Source: Oscarella lobularis (taxonomy: Eukaryota; Porifera; Homoscleromorpha; Homosclerophorida; Oscarellidae). Taken from it: a DNA stretch of 64,000 nucleotides. The position numbers were made by a program, and so were the translations under genes. Below the pieces are notes generated by a model. It searched no databases. It saw nothing but the letters and a program-made list of their open reading frames with translations, and had not been told where the DNA came from. Of the stretch, positions 37,501-49,393 are shown one piece after another (the stretch's first letter is position 1; every line of letters starts with the position of its first letter). The DNA is taken from the NCBI RefSeq assembly GCF_947507565.1, contig NC_089178.1, positions 3,162,001 through 3,226,000 of the forward strand. The letters are read 5' to 3'.

Positions 37501-39086
37501 GAGGTGGATACCTGAGGACAAAAGAATCGTAAGCAGAAAGAAATCATTTCGATCTTGCTTTCTAGTTAAAGGACTGTCTCTCTAGCAATCGGGTTGCTGC
37601 GCTCTATGACGTTATATTGAGAAAGAGTAACGTTAGTGGAAAGAGTAGCATCAAAAGTACGAAGAAAGAGCAAAACTTGAGCCTATTCACAACGGGTCTC
37701 CTTTTTTTTCAGGTGGTCAGACGTCCGGCGCTTCGGTCGTTGATACGTCTTCCACTTACGTTCGCGGCGAAGAGAATCTACGCGGCTGGAGACCTCGAGG
37801 CCTGTCCTTGTTAGACGATCATCAGGAATTGCTCAACAAACTAGACCGGCTCCGAGAAGTACAGTCGCCTATGTCAATTGGGCACTGTTCCAAGGACGGT
37901 TGCATTTTTTAGGTGGAAAAGACTCGACACATTTTGCAGCTGAGGGACCGATTGAAGTCGCAGCGAGACACCAAAGCTGTCGGCGTAGAAATCGTCGGAT
38001 TTCATCGCAGTCGAAGTCTCGACGATCTTGCCGGAAGTCCAGGGAAACTTCGCGTTTCGCGTTCGACTGACATGCTTCGCTCGGAATCGCCCGTGGAGAA
38101 AGACGAGTCGTCGACGTCGTTGGCGCCGGAAGATGTTCAATTGAAGTTGGGTGAAAATGGCGACGAGGTCGACGAACCTTCGAGTTACGAAGTCCATCTG
38201 CTCAACATGGCGAGGAAGAAGAAATGGAATCGTCGGCTTGTGCGAGGTTTCTTTATGTAGGTGTTGGGATTGATGAAGAAGAAGGAAGCGCTGAGACCTC
38301 GTAGCACGTCCGTTATTTCAGCGGTAAGCTAAAAAATCGCCGTACCTCTTTTTTTAGACCTTGTCTGTCACTGCAGTGCGGCAACGAATTTGTACAGGCA
38401 CGAAAGCGACCCGTTTGCTTGGCAGAAGTTCAGGAGATTTTTGTCAAGTATGAGAATTTCTACTAAAAGACGAACCTCCCTTGCATTGAATTTTGCAGCA
38501 AAAAGGACGCGAAGAAGGGATGGCTCCTTTTTCTTGAACAACACGATACGGGTTGGAAAAAGAGATGGGCGGTACGAGAACGACACTTGATTGTCCTAGA
38601 TTGTAGCTACTCAGTATTATTATATAGGTTGTTCGCAGGCCGTACATGTTGATTTACAACTCTGAAAGAGATCCAGTTTGTGTTGGGAGGGGGATTCTGC
38701 GTTTAGCTGAAACGTGCGTTTTTTTTAATTTTTTGTAGGTAGAGAGAGCCTTGATCAATCTGGGTGAAGCTAAAATTCAGTACAGTGAAGATCAGCAGAC
38801 AATGTTGGGGGTAATATCATAAAAGTCTCTCAGGTTATTTGCTGGTATAAATTTCGCGTTTTCTCAAAAGACTGTAAACACGTTTTCGGTGTGCACAAGA
38901 AATCGAGGAATTCTACTTCAGACACAAAAGGATCCTGTGTTTGAGTGGATCTATGCTATGGATCCACTTCTCGCTGGAACGATCAAGTAAGTAGTAGCGT
39001 GTATTTTAATTTTTGCACACGTCACTTTGCATTCGTCTTTCAGACTCCAAGAAGTCTCTCGGCAACGAAAAGGAAAGAAGAAATAA
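31560..39086 (+). CDS. KIF1: Kinesin-3 motor, KIF1/UNC-104 type
   Basis: This plus-end microtubule motor carries vesicles. The start [12 protein letters not shown] opens the motor domain. It has the P-loop GQTGAGKS, switch I NETSSRSH and switch II DLAGSE, all split by short introns. The loop 12 segment before DFIPYRD is short (GAKKRKS) compared with the lysine-rich K-loop of mammalian KIF1A. A neck coiled coil follows, then an FHA domain (VGRHG near 33985, ending NNHVFRF near 34290). Further on come the conserved stalk motif PWFSLIGR with [11 protein letters not shown], the blocks [15 protein letters not shown] and EVEKTRH, and a C-terminal PH domain (WKKRWAVVRRPY to DPLLAGTIK). The stop is TAA 39084-39086. 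The PH domain makes it the long UNC-104-like form, which binds phosphoinositides on cargo. There are more than 25 exons and not every boundary was resolved. Confidence 0.93.
36911..36938. repeat. (TTAA)n microsatellite in a kinesin intron
   Basis: Tandem ttaa units fill part of a short intron. Similar runs occur near 34988-35007 in the same gene and at 63129-63164 in the ABCG2-like gene. Confidence 0.85.
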
Positions 39087-39239
39087 TTACGCAACTGACA
39101 GAATATCAAAGACTATTTAATTTTCTACTAATTCCAAACCACGTGTTCGTCCGCGTGCCCAGACTTGATATCAAGAGCGTCCCCATTCAATTTTCTTAGG
39201 GCACGCGTTTTGGACTCTTTCTCCCAAACGCACGACACA

Positions 39240-42237
39240 ATGTCGATTTCGGGACGAAGTGGAAAGCGTTCTCGGATCAACCTCTCGTCCGGCGTCGCTG
39301 CCAAAGGGCAGTCGGCGTCGAAAATGGGAAAAAACGACGACGCAACGACGAGCGACTACTTGTGGCAAGTCACGACGACCTCTCTCCCTCGTTATCATCA
39401 TCGCAAAAACGTTATTTTAGTCCAATCTGTTTTGACGTCATCAATGAAGCGTATATAACGAAATGCGGCCACAGTTTTTGGTAAGGAACCGGGAGAGGGC
39501 TGGAGACCGTTTTCGCACGAGTACATTTCCCCTCTAGTCACGTATGCATTACAAAGAGTCTCAAGGAGAGCAATCGTTGTCCGAAATGCAATCTGATCGT
39601 GGAAAAACCGGATTTCATTTTTCCTAATTTTACTTGTTAGTGAACAGTGGTAGAGGCGAAACGTTACCTATGCGTTATTTTTTTTTCTTGTCAGTGAATG
39701 AGCTCATATTGAAACAGAAGCAGAAGGAAGCGTCGATAATGAATCATTTGGGACAGAAAGTAATTACGTCAGAGAATTATTTGTCATTGCGAATTTCGGT
39801 TTTTATTGTAGAAAGGTGTTGGACACTTGGGCTTTTTAACGCAGGAACTAAGTTTATCTGGTTCGATTTACTCGATGGGCTCCGCGTTTATGAGAACATC
39901 TGTTGCAGATGTTAACTTTGCCTTGACTATTCTCGAAGACAGACGAAGACATTTGGAAATGGTTCGTATGATGTAATCTATGAGAAAAGTTGTATCTATC
40001 GTATTCTTTTATTAGGGCTCTGCATTCATTCAAAACGAATTGATGCTCGAATTCCTGCAGAAAACCAAAAGCGAAAAATCTCTGGTTATTTAATTAAGGA
40101 AACCTCGGACACTACACTCGGAATTAAAACATTCTAATCACTTTAGGAATTGGAGAGATTGCAAGCTCAACTCAACATAATTGACGAAGACCTCATGACT
40201 ATCCAAGTAACAGAGAGGAAAAGAATCATAAGATCTTCAAGTACTTGAATTTAGTCGGAATTATCAAGACAATCGCCCCTTCAGAGGGTAGTCAAGCAAG
40301 AGACTATAGTAAGAACAAAACAACGCGTATATTTATTATATAGGAAGGTGTCTGCGCATAGGACGGGGTCAGCTTCGATACTTCTCCGCTCTCTACTTTG
40401 ACTAAAGCAGCCGGTGCTCAAGCGGGTTTCAACGGCAGCTTGACTGTAGGAAAGCGTTTTGGCAAAGTCTGTTACCAGGCGATCGTTTTTTTAGGCAAGT
40501 GTCAAGTCGTCGATGGAACTCTTGGCTCAGCAGAAGAATCGACTGCACATGCACTTGCCCGAGCTCGAGTCGACGTATTGCAAAATGCGACTCGATCAAT
40601 TCAACGGTAAACTTTATTTCGAAAGACGCTATCGTCGTTTTTTTAAATTAATTGTCGTGCCCTTAGCGCCCCAGAAAGGCGCGCTGGAGAGATTCGGCGA
40701 CACGCTCGTCAAAGCGACCCAATTTTCGGATTTTCGAACGCTGGCCACGTTGACGTATGGCGACGTTCCAAACGGATCAAGCATCGTCTCTAGGTATGCA
40801 TCCATTCTCAAGTTGTCTATTGCATCAAAAAACCATTTCTTAGCATCGAATTCGCTCGCGATAGCGACTACTTTGCAATTGCCGGAGTGACGAAAAAGAT
40901 CAAGGTGCGAGAATGTTTAGAAATGCGACTAGCATCGCTTACGTATTTTGCGAAGATATACGACTACATGTCTGTCATCAACAATTCCGTCGACGTGCAC
41001 TATCCGGTCAAGGAAATGTCGTGCACGTCAAAGATCTCGTACGGACTGCCCCCTCCCTGATGATGATGATTATTCTCGCGTTCTAGGTGCGTTAGTTGGA
41101 ATACGTTTCATAAGACCCAAATGGCGAGTAGCGACTACGAAGGCATCATCACGCTCTGGGACGCGTTTTCTGGCGAAAAAACGGCAATATTTCAGGAGCA
41201 TGAAAAACGATGCTGGAGCGTCGATTTCAATTCGATTGATCCTAAATTACTCGTTTCGGGCTCGGACGACGCAAAAGGTAAAATAAGTGATCGATGCCTT
41301 TGCTTATCCAAATTCTTCTTTTTTTTTGTAGTCAAAATTTGGTCGACTGATAGCGATCACTCGGAGATCAGCATCGAGGCGAGAGCGAACGTCTGCTGTG
41401 TCAAATTCAGTCCGACAAGTCGTCATCACCTCGCTTTTGGATCAGCTGGTAAAAATTCGGCCCGATCATGTATACAGTAGTCCCTAGTTCTTTTGCTTTA
41501 GATCACTGCGTTCACTACTACGATTTGAGAAATCCTAAGCGCTACTTGGGCATCTTGAAAGGACACCGAAAGGCGGTTTCCTATACGAAATTTCTCGACG
41601 GAGAGCACATTATTTCGGCGTGCGTCCATCGCGTATAGTCCATCTGATTGTTCCCCACGTGTTTGTGTATGTGCGCAGGTCGACCGACAGTCAGCTGAAG
41701 TTGTGGAACGTGGACGCGAGCGGGTGTCAGCGAACGTTCAAGGGGCACGTGAACGAGAAGAATTTCGTCGGTTTGGCGACGAACGGCGAATACATAGCGT
41801 GCGGTGAGCGTTTGCTGATGAATTTGGGGTCTGACGAGGAATGTTCGAGGGGGGTCTAGGAAGTGAGAATAATTCTGTTTGCGTTTATTATGGGGGTCTG
41901 TCGAAGCTGCTCTTGTCACACAAGTTCAGTTCTGTAAAGCATCTCTTGGTTAGAAGAGCAAACTATTCGCCTGCGTTTTAAAAAAGATGATGTTGCTTGT
42001 CTAGGAGAAGGGCAGGAGAGACGAAGAGACGACCGATTTTGTCAGTGCTGTTAGCTGGAGACCGGTGAGTTGTTTGATTTCGTTGTGAATGAGAAATGAT
42101 TTTATGGCGGGAAACAGGGTTCTACAAGCAGCGTTCTCATTGCAGCAAACAGTCAAGGAGTCATCAAGGTATATATTATCACAGCGTTCTTAAAAATATT
42201 CATCAATGTGTTGTTTTAGCTTCTAGAAATGGTTTAG
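39240..42237 (+). CDS. COP1: E3 ubiquitin ligase COP1 (RING, coiled coil, WD40)
   Basis: This ligase targets transcription factors for degradation, usually through a CUL4-DDB1 complex. After a basic Ser-rich N-terminus, the RING finger reads CPIC, then CGHSFCHVC and CPKC, followed by FPNF and [13 protein letters not shown], both typical of COP1. A coiled coil covers about 40040-40260. The WD40 domain contains [51 protein letters not shown] and [21 protein letters not shown]. The protein ends [15 protein letters not shown] at TAG 42237. Start ATG 39240 gives a short N-terminus compared with human COP1. The first intron has a GC donor. The gene follows KIF1 on the same strand after 153 bp. Confidence 0.94.
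39365..39420 (+). other. GC-AG intron in COP1
   Basis: Exon 1 ends TTGTG at 39364 and the intron starts gcaagt, ending ttttag at 39420. Splicing here rejoins TG and T to make the first Cys codon of the RING CPIC motif. The only nearby GT donor in frame, two bases into that stretch, would turn this Cys into Phe and destroy the zinc site. Confidence 0.8.
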
Positions 42238-42486
42238 TTTGTTACGCTGAAACGTATTTTAGGGGGGAAAGGGGGGTGGTTATATTTGTGAGCTCTGCGG
42301 GCTCGGGATTAGATACGCGTGTGTATAGGCGTGTGCCATTTGACTGATAATTTGAGACATTGAGCAAATTTCTGAAAAGATAATGATTTCTTTTTGCACT
42401 ACACAGAAAAAATTTCGTGGACCATTGGCCACACGCGCGCTAACACAGCCGGTCGGAAAACGCAACGTGAGAGAATTGACCGAACA

Positions 42487-44956
42487 ATGGCGGAGACTGA
42501 AAGTACCGAACTGCTTTGTAAAACGGGGTGAGACTGTTCTTCGGGCGATCGTAAATCGGACGTGTTTTGATTCGGGGGGAGGGGGGCCCCTTCATAGGTG
42601 CGGCTTTCACGGCAATCCCGAATGGGAGGGATACTGTTCGAAATGCCACGCCGAGCGCATTCTCGAGACGGGACGACAGCCTGTGTCATCCGTCGGAACG
42701 AAAATCACACACGGACCCGTCCGGCCAGCGAGTCTTTCGTTCGGAAGTTTCGAAGACAAGAAGAAAACGCAGAAAGCGTCAAGAAAGTGAGTGATTCTCG
42801 CTATTCACAGTGGGGGCTTTTTCGCCACTTCCGGAATGCGTAGTTTTAATTAAAAAATAACTTCTTTTTAACTTTTGTTTTTCTATAGAGAAAAAGTGTC
42901 GCAGATTTTTAAGAGAACGAGGCCATCAAGGGAGCTATCTTTCAGTAAGAAATCTATGTATTTATTCATTTATTTATTTATTTATATCTTTTTTAGGTGG
43001 TTTGACGCCGACGTCTCGCCAGGAAGCAAGCCTCGTGGCAGCTGATTTCAACGAGTTTTTGAAGACTCTAAAGAAGCCGGCATCACAAGAGATCGTAGCT
43101 CGACTCAAGGGGTAAAAATAAAAATCTTTTGCTTTATTTATAATTGATTTTTTTTCCCCCGAAGATTTATAGACGAGTGCACAGCCAATAGTCAATCGCT
43201 TTCGACGGCAGAAAAGCAGGCAGCCGTGGAAAAGTTCTACACTGAAATGTCGCAGAAATTATCGTCTGGGCCCCTATTCAAGGGCCTCTCGTCAGAACAG
43301 ATGGACTTTGCTTTGAATAACATAGAAAAATATATCATGACTCGACTCCATCATATGTAATCAATTGCGCCTTTTTCCGTTTGAGAAAATCGAACGTTTC
43401 TTGTTCTCTGTGGCAGATTTTTCAGTCCTAGTGATACGGACGACGAGACAAAGGACATTGAATTGCAACGACTCATGAAGCAACTTCGCTGGGTCGAGCC
43501 GAGTCACTTGGACTTCAATTTGGGCAAAATGACGTCAGACGTCGTCAAACTGATCGAAAACGCTCAACGAGGTATACATAATTCGATACTTTAATAAAAA
43601 ATTCTAGTATTTTCCCATTGCAGAGCTAATGCAGATCGATGTGAAGAGAGCACCCCAAGACAAAGTCCTCTGCATTATTCGTTGTAGCAAGTGTATCTTC
43701 GGTAAAAAAAGAATAAAAAGGATTGACAATATAGATAATAACAATCCTTACTCTCAGAAATCCTTCGCGCTGTTAGTGACGGTCCCGCAGGCGCCGACGA
43801 TTTTCTTCCGGCGCTCATCTTCGTTGTTATTCAGGGCATGCCAGCGAGACTCTATTCAAATATTCAGTAGGAACGCGACGGCGCGAGGAAGTTGATCATA
43901 GGCGAAAAGCCTTAACTAACGTCGTTTTAGGTATATTCTTCGATTCGGTAACAACATGAGGGTGTCGTCGGGAGAGTCGAGCTATTATTTCACCAACTTG
44001 GTAAAGTCGTGGTTGTGCTTTATAAGTATGTGATTTCTCTCTCTTCCGAAGGTCTGTGCTGTCGCTTTCATTCAGAATATCAGTGCTGAATCTCTGCACA
44101 TGACGCAGGACGAATATGACGGGTATGGGAGGGGATAGGGGAGCGACGGGGAAAAGAGATGTGGGTCAATGAGGCGCTAATGAAATTGCAACAAATTTCA
44201 ATTTGTCTGTCTCCTGTTGAGACTGGGGATCGTTCCGTTTCCTCAACTGCTAACCACGGTCTAATAAGTAAACCCAACAGGGCCACGTGCAGACACAGTG
44301 GCAAAGTTAGGCAAAACGCCGTCTAAAACGGAAAACACACCCTCGCCGCGACACACTTGAGTCAGACATAACAATAGGCGGCGGCGGTGACCGTGGTTGA
44401 ATCCCCACGCCACACCGGTAATTTCTTTCTAGGTATATGGCCAGTTCGCAACTGTTGGCCAGCCCACCTGAACACGTTATCGATGAGACGGACGGAAGCA
44501 GTCAAGAAGATCCGTTGACTCTACTCAACTTGGCTCTTCAACCTGAAGGCCTCAACTTACCTGACGATGGAGACGTCGTCAACGACGACGTTGACGACGA
44601 GACGGACGATGGTAATAGCGTTTCGGACTTGTCTGATTTTCAGCCATTGAAAGCAATGAAAGTAGGGGAAGAGAGGATCTCATTGTGCACTGACTGATTT
44701 TCTTGCTCTACCAGGCATCTATTCAAGACATGATTGATTTGGGTACGAAGCACGAGGAGCTGAGACAACGCGCTCTTTTAATTCAAGCTGAAGTCGAAGC
44801 GTTTAGAAAGACTCTAGCAGCAGAGGTAGGTAACAGAGAAAAATAATTTATCAAACCTTGGAGGGTTGTTGTCAGGTCCAGGAAATTCTATTAGAAAAAA
44901 TGAAAGAGAGTCACCCGAGCAGAGAGGAAGATAGCATTGCAGAAAGTTCTTCGTAA
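42487..44956 (+). CDS. RABGEF1: Rab5 exchange factor Rabex-5 (A20 zinc finger, Vps9 domain)
   Basis: This protein activates Rab5 on early endosomes and binds ubiquitin. The N-terminus [14 protein letters not shown] continues into an A20-type zinc finger ([16 protein letters not shown]). A short SFGSFEDKK block matches the vertebrate protein. A helical bundle follows ([18 protein letters not shown]) and then the Vps9 GEF core: [42 protein letters not shown] and [18 protein letters not shown]. An acidic linker and a C-terminal coiled coil ([16 protein letters not shown]) end at TAA 44956. Most introns are short, but one at 44123-44432 is 310 bp. Start ATG 42487 lies just before the zinc finger, as in animal orthologs. 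Confidence 0.93.
44123..44432. other. Unusually long intron in the Rabex-5 gene
   Basis: This 310 bp intron stands out among the 45-120 bp introns around it. It contains a short A/T inverted repeat near 44180-44205 and the string ggttgaatcc at 44394-44403, which resembles a polymerase III B box. An A-box-like tggcaaagttagg lies about 95 bp upstream. Spacing is too wide for a tRNA. A decayed mobile element is possible but unproven. Confidence 0.35.
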
Positions 44957-45044
44957 GGGTACTTTATATTCTGAGATATTTATAGTTCGTAATTTATAAT
45001 TATTGGGGAAATTTTTTTCACGGTCGGTGCATGCATAGCTAACA

Positions 45045-45594
45045 ATGTCGTCAAGTCTCTGGTATCCAGATTGCAAGAAGGTGCGTATCTGATTGAACGA
45101 TCGTCTTCGTTTTTAGGTGCTCAACCGGGAAGTTGAGGTCCCGCATGCACGTGTCGCTTCGCAGATCGACAAAGCTGTACGGACGATCAACCGTCGATTG
45201 AAACGCCGAACAAAGACGACAGTAAGTGATGCGAGTGGGGGTACCTACGGGGGAGCCTGGGAAAGAAGGCGCAAAGGCACCGAGTCGCGTTCCCGAGCTT
45301 TCTTCGCTTTTTGTTGCCTACGAATGGTGGCCCTTTCTTTGTTATTGTGTGGTGGAGGTCCTCTTGTTTCCTAGACTGCTCTTAGTATGGTTTTTTCCAA
45401 ACCGCGACAAACGTCATCGTTTCGCGCACTCGGTTTTGCGTCGAGACACCATTAGAGACTGGTACATGCTACGCTTAGGTTCTGACCAGGCTAACATTTT
45501 GGCGTGCTCTTTTTAGGTACTACAGGTGAACTCGACCGCTTTGGCAAAGGCTCAAGAGAAATACAAAAAAATTCTTACTGTAGTTATTTTTTAA
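45045..45594 (+). CDS. Small basic protein of unknown function
   Basis: Three phase 0 exons (45045-45080, 45117-45221, 45517-45594) join into one open frame of 72 codons. All introns have GT-AG ends. The product starts MSSSLWYPDCKK. Its middle is basic and likely helical (ASQIDKAVRTINRRLKRR), and it ends in a Lys-rich helix with a hydrophobic tail (KYKKILTVVIF). I do not recognise the family. The second intron is 295 bp. The start lies 88 bp after the Rabex-5 stop, on the same strand. It may be a conserved short protein or an incomplete part of a larger gene. Confidence 0.45.
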
Positions 45595-46621
45595 AGTGTA
45601 GGAATGTGCATACGCGCACACGGGCCTTGTAACGCCAGCTATGAGCTGTGCGTTTCAAGGTCCTCGAGGTCCTGAGCATGACCACCAAACTGCTCTGTCC
45701 GGGGTCCTGGGCAAGATCCCCGTGATCAAAAACTGTCCGCGAGTGCACAGCAGTAGAACCATGTTATTTTTATTTTAATAAACACGGAAGTAAACCGGAA
45801 GTTGCAAAAACAAAAATGAGCGTCCTCTCCGCGTCTTCAGGTGAAGGGCCCTTCACCCAGGCCCTCTTTCGGGGAGACAGTAACCCATCTGTCCCGGGGG
45901 TGCCTTTATATACCAAGGCACAGGTGGACCGCTATTGTAACCCACCGCGTCTTGCCCAAGTGGGGTGGCAGTTTATCACTCATGCCACTGGAGTAGGGGA
46001 TTGAATCCCCTGCGTTTGCGCCGCGTTTAACCTCTCTGGCTCGAGTTGGGCCGGTTTTATTTAGTCACCTCGGGGGCCCGGAGGTGAATGAGGACATCGG
46101 AAAGCTCTTCATCTGCCTCGTCGGTATGTCCATCTACAGAATAAGAACAGCTTCTCCTTACCTTCTTGATAAATTCGCTTTTCGTAGTCCGTGAGGTGCG
46201 TCGGCTTCAGGTGTGCATAAACCAGGCCTTACGCGACGACGCGAAAAAACCTCACCCCTTCTAAACTGGAGCGCGGATCATGACGTGCTAGGTACCGTTG
46301 GAAAGCCCAGTGATTTCGCTACAAGATGAACTAATGTAGACTTTCTTCCGCGCAGCCGTTCTCAAGATATCGCCGCGTTTATGCCGCACCTCAAGGCGCG
46401 ATGCCGTCGTAACGATTGACGCTAAAAATCCGCCGCAAGACGCTCTCTCAGCTGCTCCAGAAACGTCGAGAAGGGAGAAGCTTCGCGAAAACGAAGAGGC
46501 GATCGGGGAAAAAGCATTTAGACGCGCGCTAGCCGAGCTCCCGTACACAGTACAAAGAACGATCTCCAGACAACGTTTTTTTATTTAGTGCCACTCTACA
46601 AGGCTGGCTATCGAGAAGGCT
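45595..46621. other. Intergenic kilobase with many hairpins, no clear gene
   Basis: This is one of the longest gene-free stretches. Open frames here are short and show no family signature. Several short inverted repeats stand out: gaagggcccttc near 45845, gtgcctt/aaggcac around 45900-45922, ccacc/ggtgg around 45940-45970, and gggg-attgaat-cccc near 45997-46012. The palindromes suggest a mobile element relic or a structured noncoding RNA, but I cannot name it. The right end holds the RPS18 polyadenylation signal. Confidence 0.4.
46580..46585 (-). promoter_or_regulatory. Polyadenylation signal of RPS18
   Basis: The - strand reads AATAAA 37 bp after the RPS18 stop codon. Confidence 0.7.
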
Positions 46622-47354
<733 letters not shown>

Positions 47355-47404
47355 GATGATCGCCGCGACGAAGCGTGTCTACGCATGCGCAAAGTCACAA
47401 CCAA
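47355..47404. promoter_or_regulatory. 50-bp bidirectional promoter RPS18 / clathrin light chain
   Basis: Only 50 bp separate the divergent start codons. No TATA box is present. The stretch includes acgcatgcgc, a palindromic NRF1-like motif near 47381-47390. Confidence 0.6.
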
Positions 47405-48367
47405 ATGGCGATGGAGTTCGAGGACGACAACAATCCGGAGTTGCAGGACTTTCTTCAACGCGAACAGGGTCAATTCGCCGAGATGGGAGAAGACCTTGAT
47501 TTAGACGGCAACGGCCCAGCGGAACCAGCGGCTCCCGTACGCGATTTCGAACTCAATCGCTCCCCAATCTCATTTTACCTATGCCTAGATCGGCGGCGGC
47601 GGCTTCGACGGAGGCCTTCTTGACATGGAGTCCGGAACAGCAGAGGTAGAACTAAGATATCGATCCTCATCGACTCGTTTTTGAATTCTCGCCTAGCCGC
47701 AAGAAGATTCGGGTCCGGGGGACGCGTACGCGGCGATCGCTCACGTGGACGCAATTCAACAGGAACCCGAGTGCATTCGCAAGTGGCGCGAAGAGCAGGC
47801 GACGATGCTCGCCGAAAAAGACGCTCAATCGGAGGCGGAACACGACGAGTGGCTCGCCCAAGCGAAACAGGATCTCGAAGAATGGTACACTAAGAGAAGC
47901 GAGCACTTGGACAAAGTCCGCGATGGAAATCGGTGAGAGGATCGAGAGAGGGGCGTGTACGCGTATATAAATAATAACTATTATTAAAAAAAGATACTGC
48001 ATGACTGCATGTGTTATAAAGAGAGGAGGTCCCCATCCGCACTCGTCTAGCTTGTACGGCTTGCAGGACTATCTGCGCCGTTTCAAAACATCGAGTGCCA
48101 TATTTAGCTAAGGCAGGGTCAGTGCAAACTACCGGACACCGTATCTCTAACCTCGTTGTTTGGCTTTAACGCTGGCTCACATTATTGCGTCTTAGAGCGG
48201 CTGAAGAGGCGTTTATTGAGGAGAGAGACGACACGGCACCGGGTCACGAATGGGAGCGCATTTCCCAGCTGTGCGACTTTGCTCCAAAGGCGAATAAGTG
48301 CACGAAGGACGTGTCTCGTCTCAGAAGTATTCTACTGCACTTGAAGCAGGAGCCACTAGTGCGGTGA
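47405..48367 (+). CDS. CLTA: Clathrin light chain
   Basis: The protein binds clathrin heavy chain hubs on coated vesicles. Four exons are supported. The acidic N-terminus (MAMEFEDDNNPELQDFL) leads through a Gly-rich linker to the conserved DAYAAIAHVDAIQQEP. The heavy-chain binding helix follows (CIRKWREEQ to LEEWY). The C-terminus has AAEEAFIEERDD, GHEWERISQLCDF and KDVSRLRSILLHLKQ, ending PLVR at 48367. I chose ATG 47405 as start because upstream in-frame codons lack ATG. Vertebrates have two light chains (CLTA and CLTB), and this gene should be co-orthologous to both. The third intron is about 260 bp. Confidence 0.95.
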
Positions 48368-48555
48368 AGAGAAAAACTCATGAGTTACTGAAGTTTTGCT
48401 GTTCTTTTTTCTTGTTGTTGGCATAAAAGCCTTGAGTGACCGTTGTTCCTCTCGCGGCCCCCCATACATTCGCGTAGGAGTCATTTTCCAAAGCGCCTGC
48501 GTACGTGTCTCCCAGTAAACAGACGCGAAGCCAGCAGACTTACCCTCGCGCACAC

Positions 48556-49271
48556 ATGCCCCAGAAAAACGACGACGCAGCAGATCGACCGACTCCTTCG
48601 CGAAAATGGGGACGACCGATGTCCCCGGAGAAACGACGCGGTCTCGAAATGAATTTCGTTCTCGACGGCGTCGCGTTGAGCAAGCAGGCGAATGACGACG
48701 CTCGCCGAACGAATCCGTCCATCAACATCGGCATTCCACAGTATCAGGCGCAACGCGACAAACACGCTCAATCCTACTTCGTCACAAAGCCGGCCAAGAC
48801 GTCGCTGAAGACAACGCGCCAGGTAAAATCAAATAAGTAATCATCTTACAGAGGGACTGATGTGACGTCCCTACAGGACAGTGAACCGTCAACGGTTATG
48901 GGAAAGGTGTACGATCGTTTTACAAAGCGATGCCACTCTGCTACGTACCTAAGAGAGAGAAAGGAGATTCATCAAGCAGGTATATATATATATACCTTTG
49001 AGTCCGTGCGGTGAACTGTAGTGAAGTTTGGGTAATTTTTCTAGGACATTCTTATGCTGCCACCGTTGCGGGACACACGACCGTTCCGACTCTGCCACCG
49101 CTGAATGGCTATAACGGACCTGATGGCTATCGGAGAAACACGTTTGCTTTGCGGCAAAGACCTTCAGATTTTGGTAATTCGTGGTGGAATACTTTTCCTT
49201 TCTTCAGCTTGTAGTTTTCTTTCACAGGGTTTCCGTCAAGTTTCAGGCGTCCAAGAACGGCGAAAAACTAA
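48556..49271 (+). CDS. Unknown basic protein with Pro/Arg-rich motifs
   Basis: About four exons give one frame starting MPQKNDDAADRPTPSRKWG. It continues MSPEKRRGLEMNFVLDGVAL, then ARRTNPSINIGIPQYQAQ, then VYDRFTKRCHSATYLRERK, then a Tyr/Gly-rich part (PLNGYNGPDGYRRNTFALR) and ends SFRRPRTAKN at TAA 49271. I do not recognise it. Basic, Tyr/Pro-rich, domain-free proteins of this kind include microtubule inner proteins of cilia, but that is only a guess from composition. An AATAAA at 49362-49367 may serve its 3' end. It converges on the MFS gene with 122 bp between stop codons. Confidence 0.55.
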
Positions 49272-49393
49272 ACGAATCAATTAGTCCAAGCATGCACTAG
49301 CAACAGAATCGAGTGCTCTATTTTTTTACCTCCTTACGCCACTGTAGAGTCATATACACTAAATAAAAAACTACAGTGCAAAGCAATTAAAAA

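Noticed and set aside
44299-44404. A tRNA gene or tRNA-derived SINE in the Rabex-5 intron.
   Set aside because: A- and B-box-like strings exist, but they are about 95 bp apart and no cloverleaf or tail could be drawn.
45816-46004. A 62-codon open frame in the intergenic kilobase.
   Set aside because: No splice partners, no family motif, and it overlaps several palindromes that explain its odd composition.
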